A stretch of 50,000 nucleotides of DNA from Neocallimastix lanati (nom. inval.) (lineage: Eukaryota > Neocallimastigomycota > Neocallimastigomycetes > Neocallimastigales > Neocallimastigaceae): assembly GCA_016946835.1 (NCBI GenBank), contig JACVTC010000002.1:1325001-1375000 (forward strand), read 5' to 3'. The notes under the pieces were generated by a model. The model searched no databases. It was not told where the DNA came from and was given only the letters and a program-made list of their open reading frames with translations. The position numbers and the translations under genes were made by a program. Each line of letters begins with the position of its first letter. Position 1 is the stretch's first letter. Below, in pieces: positions 23,413 to 36,049 of the stretch.

Positions 23413-24490
23413 TTAATTACCTGATAATTTTACTATCTCATTCTTTTTATTCATACACATATTTCCTAAATCTTTAGTAATTCCATTTACTTGTTCTTTA
23501 TTTGGATTATTTATATTTAATATGTTACCCAATTTACTGAATAATATACTATATTTTAATTTTTTAAAATCTATATTTTTTAAATTACCTCTTGAGATAA
23601 TATTATTTACATATCTATCTTCTCTCTGTTCATGAGTTTCAAAATACTTGATATCATTATTTTTAAATATCACATAACATTTTATTGCTTTTAGATATTT
23701 CATTAATTTCTTTTATTTTATTGGCATCTCTATAAGATGGTAATGTATGATCCAATAAATTATAATCCATTCTATATTCCGTATTTAAATCCGATAATTG
23801 ACAAAGTGTGGCTTTTTCTACAATTTTTCTTGATGCTTCACTTCTGGAATTAAAGAATAAGATTGTGCATCTTTATTATTAGTTCTTATATATTCTTGTG
23901 TTGGTCTATTAACATCAATTCTAAAGTCATTGAGATTATCTCTCATAACTCCTTCGACTACTTTGTTATATTTAGATGTAGATATATACATTAGTCTTCT
24001 ATATAATTCTATATCATTTGGAATATAAATAATTCACATATAGAGGTTTCTCTTCACTCAGAATTAATTTAGTACCAACTAATTCATTGAAACTACTTAT
24101 TAATTCGATAAGATGAGCTCCTTCTTCAAAATGACCTTTAAATTCATCTAATTTTTTTAAATTTTTCAATTTTTTCTATCATTAATTATTCTTCTGCTTC
24201 ATTACCATTTATTTCAAACATATTATCTTTTAAGGCATCAAAATATTTTTTAACATACATCGTAGATTTTGGATCGGTCATTATACATTCATAGACATTT
24301 CCTACTTTTCCTACAGCATGATCTATTGTTAATACACTTGATGATTTGACTTCGGACTTTTTAAATCCATTAATCGTATTTTTATATCTATTTAATCTTT
24401 CGTTGACATCTTCATCAATTGGATAATTAGATTCTAATAAGGTATTTAATGTTTCTTCTACTATATAAATTGAAAGTTTTTAAACATTAT
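23413..24490 (-). pseudogene. Decayed coding sequence of unknown family
   Basis: The minus strand carries a chain of coding-looking segments in shifting frames. In order they include TINGFKKSEVKSSSVLTID, YECIMTDPKSTMYVKKYFDA, KNLKKLDEFKGHFEEGAHLI, ELYRRLMYISTSKYNKVVEG, DVNRPTQEYIRTNNKD, CQLSDLNTEYRMDYNLLDH, and finally an open stretch of 96 codons at 23413-23703. Frames change at A/T homopolymers (one near 23675, where a one-base shift joins two segments). Composition is richer than the flanking DNA, so it was once a gene. I do not recognise the family. It lies back to back with a LINE relic and could be part of a mobile element, but no motif shows that. Confidence 0.6.
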
Positions 24491-24529
24491 TAGATTTTGA
24501 TTAATATTTTGTTTTTAGCTCTGTCTAGA

Positions 24530-26327
<1,798 letters not shown>

Positions 26328-26396
26328 GGTAATATTTAAGAAGGAGATGCTCCAACTACTCCCCCAAGTGATGGTAATAATAAAAATGATGAGTAA
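26328..26396 (+). pseudogene. 3' remnant of a fourth secreted repeat-protein gene
   Basis: Twenty-three codons aligned to the C-terminus of the 34156-35322 gene. After GNI and an in-frame stop it reads EGDAPTTPPSDGNNKNDE and a stop; the intact gene has EGNAPTTPPSDSNIEDAE. The intact paralogue has CAA where this copy has TAA. The downstream sequence (26397 to about 26612) matches the 3' flanks of the intact genes, including the ACGCAAAATAAAATAGA segment. All 5' coding sequence is missing and is replaced by the LINE relic. Confidence 0.88.
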
Positions 26397-28005
26397 AATT
26401 ATTAATAATTTTTAAATGATATATCAAGAAAAGAAAAATAAACATTAAAAATAAAAAAAAAAAAAACGCAAAATAAAATAGAATTATAAAAGTAATATTT
26501 AATTTAAAATTTATATTAAAACTATTAATAATCATTTTATGTATATATAAATTAATTGATTAACATTTTAAAATTTCATGTTTTGTTTTAAAAATTTAAT
26601 AATAATTATATCATTTTAAATGAAAATATTTTAATTAAATTAATCATAACAATAAATATTATTAAATAAAATTTTATGTTTTTCTAAAAATAAAAAAAAG
26701 AATATTATGTAATTACATAAATATTTTAAATTAATTATGATAAGAAATATATTAAAAAATAATAGTTTAATTTGAAAATTTTATATAAAGTTTTTAAATG
26801 AAAATATTAATACTATTAATGTCAATACTTTTAATACTTTCAATATATGATATATATAAATTATTATTTTAACAATATAAAGAAGCATTAATAATTACTA
26901 ATACTTTTATGATATATATAAATTATTATTTTAATGATATAAAGAAGCATTAATAATTAATAGAGATTTAAGAATTAAAAAAAAATTCAATGAAAATTCA
27001 ACGAAGATTAATCAAGAATCCAATATATATTCAATAAAGACTCAATTAAAATACAATAAAAGTTTCAATAAAATTAAATGAAAATAATAAATTTATATAT
27101 GTATATATATATACATATTTTATTAAATACATATTTTATGATATATGATATATTTATTTTATGATATATATATTTTATGATATATATATTTTATGATATA
27201 TAATATATGATATATTTATTTTATGATATACATATTTTATTATATATATATTTTATGATATATATATTTTATATTATACATATTTTATTATATACATATT
27301 TTATGATATATGATATATTTATTTTATGATATATATATTTTATGATATATGATATATCTATTTTATGATATACATATTTTATTTTTATGATATATGATAT
27401 ATTTATTTTATGATATACAAATTTTATGATAATTTTATGATATATAAATATTAAAAAAAAATAATATTATTAAATTAAATTTAATAAAAATTTCATACTA
27501 TAATCATAATAAATAATAAAAAAAAAAAAAAATCAGCAAAACCAGAAAAGCTAAATATCCAATGAAATTAATGAAAAAATTAAAAATGATTTTTAATAGT
27601 ATCCAATTTATATTTTTATTGTAATTATTTTTATTATTTAATATATTTTCTTGGTTTTTATTTCTTTTTTTCTTTTAATATTGTCATAACTATTATATTA
27701 ATTATGAAAAAAAAGTATATATAAAGAAAAAAAAGTACCAAAATTAAATTATTGTTTGTAATATATTATAGAAAATCAAATTATTAGTAGTTGTAAATAA
27801 TAAAAATATAACTATCAAATAAACAAACAAAAAAAAATATACATATATATATAGAAATATAGATAAAGATATAAATTTTATTCAATTGTTAGAAAATATT
27901 TCTTACTGTAATATATATTATAAAAAATAATTTACTATTCTTATTTTAAATTTCTTTTTGTAAATAATAAACCAAAAATAATTTAAAAAAAAAAAATAAT
28001 TCATA
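26397..28005. other. 3' flank of the remnant joined to the 5' flank of family gene 1
   Basis: The first ~215 bp match the 3' UTR side of the family. After about 26612 the sequence jumps to the family's distal 5' flank (compare about 30240-30420), so about 1 kb of the usual spacer is missing. A TA-rich array (TTTTATGATATATGATATAT-like, about 27110-27440) is specific to this unit. From about 27540 to the ATG it matches the 5' flanks of the other two genes, presumably the promoter. Confidence 0.75.
27540..28005 (+). promoter_or_regulatory. Conserved 5' flank of family gene 1
   Basis: Alignable with 30835-31292 and 33690-34155. Shared blocks include AAATATCCAATGAAATTAAT, TTGTCATAACTA, TATTAATTATGAAAAAAAAG, ATTGTTTGTAATATAT, ATATAACTATCAAA and TTACTGTAATATATATT, and finally AATAATTCATA before the ATG. 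Conservation of non-coding sequence shows the promoter was duplicated with the gene. No specific factor site is claimed. Confidence 0.55.
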
Positions 28006-28998
28006 ATGAAGTACATAACTATTTTTAGTATTTTTTCTTTACTTATTGTAGGTATCAATTCTTATCCCCTTGAAGGAAACCAAGATGTTCCAACCAATGC
28101 TCAAGAAGGGGAATTACCGGATGCTCCAGCTGGTGGTAATATAGGAACAGGTGGATTCCCAGGTGGTGGATTCCCAGGTGGTGGCGTTCAAGGTGGTAGT
28201 ATGCCAGGATTCCAAGTTGGTGCTCAAGGTGGTGCTCAAGGAGGCGATAAAGGAGCAGGTGGTTTCCAAGGTTTCCAAGGTGGTGCTCAAGGTGGTGATA
28301 TGAGAGAAGGTAATTTACAAGATGGTGCTCAAGGTGGTGATATGAGAGAAGGTGATTTACAAGATGGTGCAAAAGGTCGTGATACTAAAGCAGGTGGATT
28401 CCCAGGATTCCAAGGTGGTGCTCAAGGTGGGGCTCCAGGTGGTGATATGGGAGAAGGTGGTTTCCAGGGTGGTGCTCAAAGAGGTGATACTAGAGCAGGT
28501 GGTTCCCCAGGATTCCAAGGTGGTGCTCAAGGAGGCGATAAAGGAGCAGGTGGTTTCCAAGGATTCCAAGGAGGTGCTCAAGGTCGTGATCAAGGTCGTG
28601 ATACTAAAGCAGGTGGATTCCCGGGATTCCAAGGTGGTGCTCAAGGTGGTAATATGGGAGAAGGTGGTTTCCAGGGTAAAGCAGGTGGTTTCCCAGGATT
28701 TCAAGGTAGTGCTCAAGGTGGTGATATGAGAGAAGGTAATTTACAAGATGGTGCTCAAAGAGGTGATACTAAAGCAGGTGGATTCCAAGGTGGTGCTCAA
28801 GGTGGTGCTCAAGGTGGTGATACTAAATCAGATGGATTCCCAGGATTCCCAAGTAGTGCTGAAGGTCGTAATCAAGGTCGTGATACTGGAGCAGGTGGAT
28901 TCCCAGGATTCCAAGGTGGTTCTCAAGGTGGTGATATGCCAGATAATAGTAATCCAAATACTCCACCAAGTGATGGTAATGCTGAAGATGCTGAATAA
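28006..28998 (+). CDS. Secreted Gly/Gln-rich repeat protein, family gene 1
   Basis: Protein of 330 aa, not matched to any family I know. Residues 1-19 are a signal peptide (hydrophobic core FSIFSLLIVG, likely cut after INS). A conserved non-repetitive part follows (YPLEGNQDVPTNAQEGELPD), and then low-complexity repeats fill the rest. The two recurring modules are GGFPGFQGGAQGGD and MREGNLQDGAQGGD, with variants. The tail is acidic and Pro-rich (NTPPSDGNAEDAE). Cys and Trp are absent; Phe is almost the only aromatic. Such Gly/Gln/Pro repeats suggest a disordered, possibly elastic or adhesive extracellular or wall protein; that is inference from composition. Nucleotide period is a multiple of three with few stops, so other frames also stay open; the signal peptide and conserved ends select this one. 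Start: first ATG after the conserved leader. Confidence 0.88.
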   Translation: MKYITIFSIFSLLIVGINSYPLEGNQDVPTNAQEGELPDAPAGGNIGTGGFPGGGFPGGGVQGGSMPGFQVGAQGGAQGGDKGAGGFQGFQGGAQGGDMREGNLQDGAQGGDMREGDLQDGAKGRDTKAGGFPGFQGGAQGGAPGGDMGEGGFQGGAQRGDTRAGGSPGFQGGAQGGDKGAGGFQGFQGGAQGRDQGRDTKAGGFPGFQGGAQGGNMGEGGFQGKAGGFPGFQGSAQGGDMREGNLQDGAQRGDTKAGGFQGGAQGGAQGGDTKSDGFPGFPSSAEGRNQGRDTGAGGFPGFQGGSQGGDMPDNSNPNTPPSDGNAEDAE

Positions 28999-30060
28999 AA
29001 TCATTAATAATTTTTAAAATAATTTTTAAATGATATATTCAGAAAAAAAAGATAAACATTAAAAAAAAAAAAAAAAACGCAAAATAAAATAGAATTATAA
29101 AAGTAATATTTAATATAAAATTTATATTAAAACTATTAATAATCATATTATGTATATATAAATTAATTGATTAACATTTTAAAATTTCATGTTTTGTTTT
29201 AAAAATTTAATAATAATTATATCATTTTTTGTAAATTATAATTTTCATTTAATATAAATTATATTATTAATAATTTAACTTGTATAAATTTTTTATGTTA
29301 TTTTTTATATTTATTTATTTTTATTTTAAATAAAATTTTTAATTAATAAAAAATTATAATTAAAATAAAAAAGGTATCAATAAAGAATTATTAATATTAT
29401 TAATTATATTGGTTTTGTGTTTTATTTGATATAGAAAGTATTTTACATTTTAATTAAAAATAAAAATATTAAGAATTTATGAAATATTTGTTCGATTTTT
29501 AATTTGTAATAATATAAAAATGAAGTTTAATAATTCAAATAATATTCTTAATTTTTTTAAGAAACATTAGAAATTAAGAAATATATATATATATTTTTTA
29601 TGATTCTTAATAAATTATATATATTTAAATTATGCGAATTTTATCAAATATCAAATTACTTCAGTAAATCATAATTCCTTTATTTTTATTTATTATATTA
29701 TTTTTTAATTACGGAAAATAAACTAATAGAAATTTAATGAAATTATTTTTTTTAATTAAAAAAATATAAAATAGAATTTATAAAATGATAAAAGAATATT
29801 TTAATAAAATTTATTTTTTATTATATTTATTTCATATATTTTAATAATTGAAAAATAATATAATTTAAATTACAATCAAAAAAAAAATCGCTTTTATGTT
29901 TATTGTATATATATATATTTTATTTTAAATAGATTTTAAATTATAAATTAAAAATAAATGGAAATAAAAAGTTAAAAAAAAAAAAAAAAAAAAACTTTTT
30001 TAATAATAATTAATTATAATCTACTAATGAAAAATAATGGTTTCATAATGAATTATTTAT

Positions 30061-30103
<43 letters not shown>

Positions 30104-30791
30104 CTAAACCAAAAAAAAAGATTTTAAAATAACAGTAATGATTAATTATAATTAAATTAATCATAATAATTAAAGTTCATTATTATGATAAGAATTATAT
30201 TAGAAAATAATAGATTAATATGGAATTTTTAAGGCATTTTAAATGAAAATATTTTAATTAAATTAATCATATAATAATAAATATTATTAAATTAAATTTT
30301 ATGTTTTTCTAAAAATAAAAAAAGAATATTTTGTAATTATGATAAGAAATATATTAAAAAATAATAGTTTAATTTGGAAATTTTATAATTTTATTAAGCA
30401 TTTTAATTTAAATTATTAATATTATTAATTTCAATACTTATAATATATTTATGATATCTATAAAAAAATGATTTTAATGAAATAAAGAAGCATTAATAAT
30501 TAATAGAGACTTAATAATTAACAAAAAATTCAATGAAAATTAATCGAAGATTAATCAAGGATTCAATGTATATTTAATAAATATTCAATAAAATTCAATA
30601 AACATTCAATAAACATTCAATATAAATTCAATTAAAATTATAAATATTTATATACATATATATATGTATATAATATACATATTTTATGATAATTTTATGG
30701 CATATAAGTATTAAAAAAAACATGGGACATAAATTTTTATTAAATTAAATTTAATAAAAATTTCGAGGTATAATAATATGAAATAATAATA

Positions 30792-30823
<32 letters not shown>

Positions 30824-31292
30824 CGGCTCTTACCAAAAAAATTAAATATCCAATGAAATTAATAAAAAAATTAAAAATGATTTTTAATAGTATATTTTTA
30901 TTATAATTATTTTTATTATTTAATATATTTCTTGGTCTTTTTATTTCTTTTTTTTCTTTTAATGTTGTCATAACTAATATATTAATTATGAAAAAAAAGT
31001 ATATATAATGAAAAAAAGTACACCAAAAATAAATTATTGTTTGTAATATATAATAGAAAAACAAATCAAATTAATAGTTTTTGTAAATAATACAAATATA
31101 ACTATCAAACAAACATAAAATATATATTTATTTAGATATAAATATAAATATAAATAAAAATTTTATTCATTTATTAATAAATATTTATTACTGTAATATA
31201 TATTTTAAAAAAATATAATTTTCAATTCTTAATTTTAATTTATTTTTGTAAATAATAAACCTAAAAATAATTTAAAAAAAAAATAATTCATA
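28999..31292. other. Spacer between family genes 1 and 2
   Basis: No gene. 28999-29260 is the 3' flank shared by the family. 30061-30099 is a poly-T run. From about 30100 (AAAGCTAAACC) the sequence matches 32957 onward, marking the start of the duplicated unit that carries gene 2. A short CAATAAA-type repeat lies near 30575-30635. The promoter-like conserved flank is about 30835-31292. Confidence 0.75.
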
Positions 31293-32956
31293 ATGAAGTA
31301 CACAACTATTTTTAGTATTCTTTCTTTACTTATTATAGGTATCAATTCTTATCCCCTTGAAGGAAACCAAGATGTTCCAACTAATGCTCAAGAAGGGGAA
31401 TTACCGGATGCTCCAGCTGGTGGTAATATAGGAGCAGGTGGATTCCCAGGTGGTGGATTCCCAGGTGGTTCTCCAGGTGGTGGTGTTCAAGGTGGTAGTA
31501 TGCCAGGATTCCAAGTTGGTGCTCAAAGAGGTGATACAAAAGCAGGTGGATTCACAGGATTCCAAGGTGGTGCTCAAGGTAGTGCTCAAGGTGTATTCCA
31601 AGATGGTGCTCAAAGTGGTGATATGGGAGCAGGTGGTTTCCCAGGATTCCAAGGTGGTGCTCAAGGTCGTGATACTGGAGCAAGTGGATTCCCAGGATTC
31701 CAAGGTGGTGCTCAAGGTGGTGATATGGGAGAAGGTGATTTACAAGATGGTACTCAAAGTGGTGATATGGGAGAAGGTGATTTCCAGGGTGGTGTTCAAA
31801 GAGGTGATACAAAAGCAGGTGGATTCCCGGGATTCCAAGGTGGTGCTCAAGGTGGTGATATGAGAGAAGGTAATTTACAAGATGGTACTCAAAGTGGTGA
31901 AATGGGAGCTGGTGGTTTCCCAGGATTTCAAGGTGGTGCTCAAGGTGGTGATATGAGAGAAGGTAATTTACAAGATGGTACTCAAAGTGGTGAAATGGGA
32001 GCTGGTGGTTTCCCAGGATTTCAAGGTAGTGCTCAAGGTGGTGATATGAGAGAAGGTAATTTACAAGATGGTACTCAAAGTGGTGAAATGGGAGCTGGTG
32101 GATTCCAGGGATTCTCAAGTGGTGCTGAAGGTTGTGATCAAGGTCGTGATACTGGAGCAGGTGGATTCCCAGTATTCCAAGGTGGTTCTCAAGGTGGTGA
32201 TATGTCAGATGATAATATTCCAAATACTCCACCAAGTGATGGTAATGCTGAAGATGCTGAATAAAATCATTAATAATTTTTAAAATAATTTTTAAATGAT
32301 ATATTAATAAAAGAAAGATAAATATTAAAAATAAAAAAAAACGCAAAATAAAATAGAAATATAAAAGTAATATTTAATTTAAAATTTAAATAAAAACCAT
32401 TTATAATCATATTATGTATATATAAATTAATTGATTAACATTATAACATTTCATTTTTTGTTTTTAAAAATTTTGATAATAATTATATCAATTTTTGGAA
32501 TTATTATAAATAATTTTCCTTTTAATATAAATTACTTTATTAATAGTAAAATTTATACAAAATTTTCAGATTTTTTTTATATTTATTTATCTTTATTTTT
32601 AGTAAAATTTTTTAATTAATAAAAAATTTATATAATTAAAATAAAAAGATATCATTAAATAATTATTAATATTATTAATTATATTGGTTTTGCATTTTAT
32701 ATGATATAGAAAGTATTTTACATTTTAATTAAAAATAAAAATATAAAGAATTTAAGAGATATTTGTTCTATTTTTAATTTGTAATAATATAAAAATGAAG
32801 TTTAATAATTCAAATAATATTCTTAATTTTTTTTAATAAACATTAGAAATTAAGAAATATATATATATATATATTTTTTATGATTATTAATAAATTATAT
32901 ATATTTAAATTATGCGAATTATATATTATTTTCTTTTTTTTCTTTTTTTTTTTTTT
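30100..32956 (+). repeat. Tandem segmental duplication unit carrying gene 2
   Basis: About 2.86 kb. Both borders begin AAAGCTAAACCAAAAAA and are followed by the same AACAGTAATGATTAATTATA block. Long stretches of the non-coding part are identical, or differ by single bases, to the unit carrying gene 3, indicating recent duplication or gene conversion. Confidence 0.85.
31293..32264 (+). CDS. Secreted Gly/Gln-rich repeat protein, family gene 2
   Basis: Protein of 323 aa, paralogue of 28006-28998. The signal peptide and first ~50 residues are nearly the same, as is the acidic end (PNTPPSDGNAEDAE). The repeat core is arranged differently. A higher-order block of about 36 residues is repeated three times in a row, made of GGFPGFQGGAQGGD, MREGNLQDGTQSGE and MGA. 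It has one Cys (AEGCDQGRD), unique in the family, so no disulfide pairing is expected. Upstream and downstream non-coding flanks match those of gene 3 almost base for base. Function unknown. Confidence 0.88.
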   Translation: MKYTTIFSILSLLIIGINSYPLEGNQDVPTNAQEGELPDAPAGGNIGAGGFPGGGFPGGSPGGGVQGGSMPGFQVGAQRGDTKAGGFTGFQGGAQGSAQGVFQDGAQSGDMGAGGFPGFQGGAQGRDTGASGFPGFQGGAQGGDMGEGDLQDGTQSGDMGEGDFQGGVQRGDTKAGGFPGFQGGAQGGDMREGNLQDGTQSGEMGAGGFPGFQGGAQGGDMREGNLQDGTQSGEMGAGGFPGFQGSAQGGDMREGNLQDGTQSGEMGAGGFQGFSSGAEGCDQGRDTGAGGFPVFQGGSQGGDMSDDNIPNTPPSDGNAEDAE

Positions 32957-34155
32957 TAAAGCTAAACCAAAAAAAAGAAAAGATTTTAAATTAACAGTAA
33001 TGATTAATTATAATTAAATTAATCATAATAATTAAAGTTCATTATTATGATAAGAATTATATTAGAAAATAATAGATTAATATGGAATTTTTAAGGCATT
33101 TTAAATGAAAATATTTTAATTAAATTAATCATAATAATAAATATTATTAAATAAAATTTTATGTTTTTCTAAAAATAAAAAAAGAATATTTTGAAATTAT
33201 ATATATATTTTAAATTAATTATTATGATAAGAAATATATTAAAAAATAATAGTTTAATTTGGAAATTTTATAATTTTATTAAGCATTTTAATTTAAAATA
33301 TTAATATTATTAATTTCAATACATATAATATATTTATGATATCTATAAAAAAATGATTTTAATGAAATAAAGAAGCATTAATAATTAATAGAGATTTAAT
33401 AATTAACAAAAAATTCAATGAAAATTAATCGAAGATTAATCAAGGATTCAATGTATATTTAATAAATATTCAATAAAATTAAATAAACATTCAATAAGCA
33501 TTCAATATAAATTCAATTAAAATTATAAATATTTATATATATACATATTTTATGATAATTTTATGGCATATAAGTATTAAAAAAAACATGGGACATAAAT
33601 TTTTATTAAATTAAATTTAATAAAAATTTCGAGCTATAATAATATGAAAAAATAATAAAATAAAAAAAAAAAAAAAAAAAAAAAAGCGGCTATTACCAAA
33701 AAAATTAAATATCCAATGAAATTAATAAAAAAATTAAAAATGATTTTTAATAGTATATTTTTATTATAATTATTTTTATTATTTAATATATTTCTTGGTC
33801 TTTTTATTTCTTTTTTTTCTTTTAATGTTGTCATAACTAATATATTAATTATGAAAAAAAAGTATATATAATGAAAAAAAGTACACCAAAAATAAATTAT
33901 TGTTTGTAATATATAATAGAAAAACAAATCAAATTAATAGTTTTTGTAAATAATACAAATATAACTATCAAACAAACATAAAATATATATTTATTTAGAT
34001 ATAAATAAAAATATAAATAAAAATTTTATTCATTTATTAATAAATATTTATTACTGTAATATATATTCTAAAAAAATATAATTTTCAATTCTTAATTTTA
34101 ATTTATTTTTGTAAATAATAAACCAAAAATAATTTAATAAAAAAAATAATTCATA
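32265..34155. other. Spacer between family genes 2 and 3
   Basis: No gene. The 3' flank of gene 2 runs to about 32560. A unit border lies near 32957. The gene 3 distal flank is about 33000-33660, ending in a poly-A run (33662-33685) followed by GCGGCTATTACC. The conserved promoter-like flank is 33690-34155. The long-poly-T segment present before gene 2 (30061-30099) is much shorter here (32936-32957). Confidence 0.75.
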
Positions 34156-35950
34156 ATGAAGTACACAACTATTTTTAGTATTCTTTCTTTACTTATTGTA
34201 GGTATCAATTCTTATCCTCTTGAAGGAAACCAAGATGTTCCAACTAATGCTCAAGAAGATGAATTACCGGATGCTCCAGCTAGTGGTAATATAGGAGCAG
34301 GTGGATTCCCAGGTGGTGGATTCCCAAGTGGTGGTGTTCAAGGTGGTAGTATGCCAGGATTCCAAGTTGGTGCTCAAGGTGGTGCTCAGGGTCGTAATAC
34401 TGGAGCAGGTGGATTCCCAGGATTCCAAGGCAGTGCTGAAAAAGGTAATACAGGAATAGGTGGATTCTCAGGATTCCAAGGTGGTGCTCAAAGTGGTGAT
34501 ATGGAAGAAGGTGGTTTCCAGGGTGGTGCTCAAAGTGGTGATACTAAAACAGGTGGTTTCCCAGGATTCCAAGGTAGTGCTCAAGGTGGTAATATGGGAG
34601 AAGGTGGTTTCCAGGGTGGTGTTCAAAGAGGTAATAATAGAGCAGGTGGATTCCCAGGATTCCAAGATAGTGCTCAAGGTGGTGCTCAAAGTAGTGATAT
34701 GAGAGAAGGTAATTTACAAGATGGTGCTCAAAGTGGTGATATGGGAGAAGGTGGATTCCCAGGATTCCGAGGTGGTGCTCAAGGTGGTGATCAAGGTCGT
34801 GATACTAAAGTAGGTGGATTTCCGGGATTCCAAGGTGGTGTTCAAGGTAGTGATATGAAAGAAGGTGATTTACAAGATGGTACTCAAGGTGGTGCTCCAG
34901 GTGGTGATACTAAAGCAGGTGGTTTCCATGGTGGTGCTCAAAGAGGTGATACAAAAGCAGGTGGTTTCCCAGGATTCCAAGGTGGTGCTCAAGGTGGTGC
35001 TCAAAGTGGTGATATGGGAGCAGGTGGTTTCTCAGGATTCCAAGGTGGTGCTCAAGGTGGTGATACTGGAGCAAGTGGATTCCCAGGATTCCAAGGAGGT
35101 TCTCAAGGAGGCGATAAAGGAGTAGGTGGTTTCCAGAGTGGTGCTCAAAGAGGTGATTCTGGAGCAAATAGTTTCTCAGGATTCCAAGGTGGTTCTCAAG
35201 GTGGTGATATGCCAGATGATAGTATTCCAACTACTCCACCATCTCCACCAAGTGGTGATATTCAAGAAGGAAATGCCCCAACAACTCCACCAAGTGATAG
35301 TAATATTGAAGATGCTGAATAAGATCATTAATAATTTTTAAATGATATATTCAGAAAAGAAAGATAAACATTAAAAATAAAAAAAAAATTACAAAATTTA
35401 TATTAAAGCCATTAATAATAATCTTATGTATATATAATTTAATTTATTAACGTTATAACATTTCATTTTTTGTTTTAAAAATTTAATAATAATTATATCA
35501 TTTTTTGTAAATTATTATAATTTTCAATTTAATATAAAATATTTTATTAATAATTAAATTTATATAATTTTTTTCTGTTTTTTTTTTTTTTTTTTTATAT
35601 TTATATATTTTTATTTTAAATAAAATTTTTTAATTAATAAAAAATTATAATTAAAATAAAAAGATATAATTAAATAATTATTAATAATATTAATTATATT
35701 AGCTTTGTATTTTGTATGATATAGAAAGTATTTTACATTTTAATTAAAAATAAAATAATGAGGAATTTATGAGATATTTGTTCAATTATTTATTTATAAT
35801 AATATAAACATGAATTTTAATAATACAAATAATACTCTTTATTCTTTTCAAGAAATATTATAAATTAAGAAATAATATATATTTATATATATATTTTTTA
35901 TGATTCTTAATTATATATTAATAAATACTTTTTAAGTTATGCGAATTTTA
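32957..35950 (+). repeat. Tandem segmental duplication unit carrying gene 3
   Basis: Homologous to 30100-32956 throughout. The 3' boundary is approximate, because similarity to the spacers after genes 1 and 2 fades after GTTATGCGAATTTTATCAAA near 35935-35960. Confidence 0.75.
34156..35322 (+). CDS. Secreted Gly/Gln-rich repeat protein, family gene 3
   Basis: Protein of 388 aa, the longest of the family. It has the same signal peptide and N-terminal block (with EDELPD in place of EGELPD). The repeat modules are more varied, for example GGFPGFQGSAEKGNTGIGG, GGFHGGAQRGDTKAGG and ANSFSGFQGGSQGG. The end is extended relative to genes 1 and 2 by a second Pro-rich element: IPTTPPSPPSGDIQEG, then NAPTTPPSDSNIEDAE. 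The truncated copy at 26328-26396 shares this extended ending, so it was closest to this form. No Cys or Trp. Function unknown; probably secreted and disordered. Confidence 0.88.
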   Translation: MKYTTIFSILSLLIVGINSYPLEGNQDVPTNAQEDELPDAPASGNIGAGGFPGGGFPSGGVQGGSMPGFQVGAQGGAQGRNTGAGGFPGFQGSAEKGNTGIGGFSGFQGGAQSGDMEEGGFQGGAQSGDTKTGGFPGFQGSAQGGNMGEGGFQGGVQRGNNRAGGFPGFQDSAQGGAQSSDMREGNLQDGAQSGDMGEGGFPGFRGGAQGGDQGRDTKVGGFPGFQGGVQGSDMKEGDLQDGTQGGAPGGDTKAGGFHGGAQRGDTKAGGFPGFQGGAQGGAQSGDMGAGGFSGFQGGAQGGDTGASGFPGFQGGSQGGDKGVGGFQSGAQRGDSGANSFSGFQGGSQGGDMPDDSIPTTPPSPPSGDIQEGNAPTTPPSDSNIEDAE

Positions 35951-36049
35951 TCAAATATCAAATTATTTCAATAAATCTGAATTCATTTATATATATATAT
36001 TTTTTATCTATATTTCTTAGTTTTTAGTATTTTAGTTTTCATTGTTTCA
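35323..36049. other. 3' flank of family gene 3
   Basis: The first ~600 bp resemble the 3' flanks of genes 1 and 2, though a segment with ACGCAAAATAAAATAGA is deleted here. No gene. Confidence 0.7.

Noticed and set aside
31552-32346. A 264-codon minus-strand frame and similar frames across all three secreted-protein genes
   Set aside because: His/Leu-rich translations of the complementary repeat. The conserved signal peptide, head and tail occur only in the plus-strand frame used.
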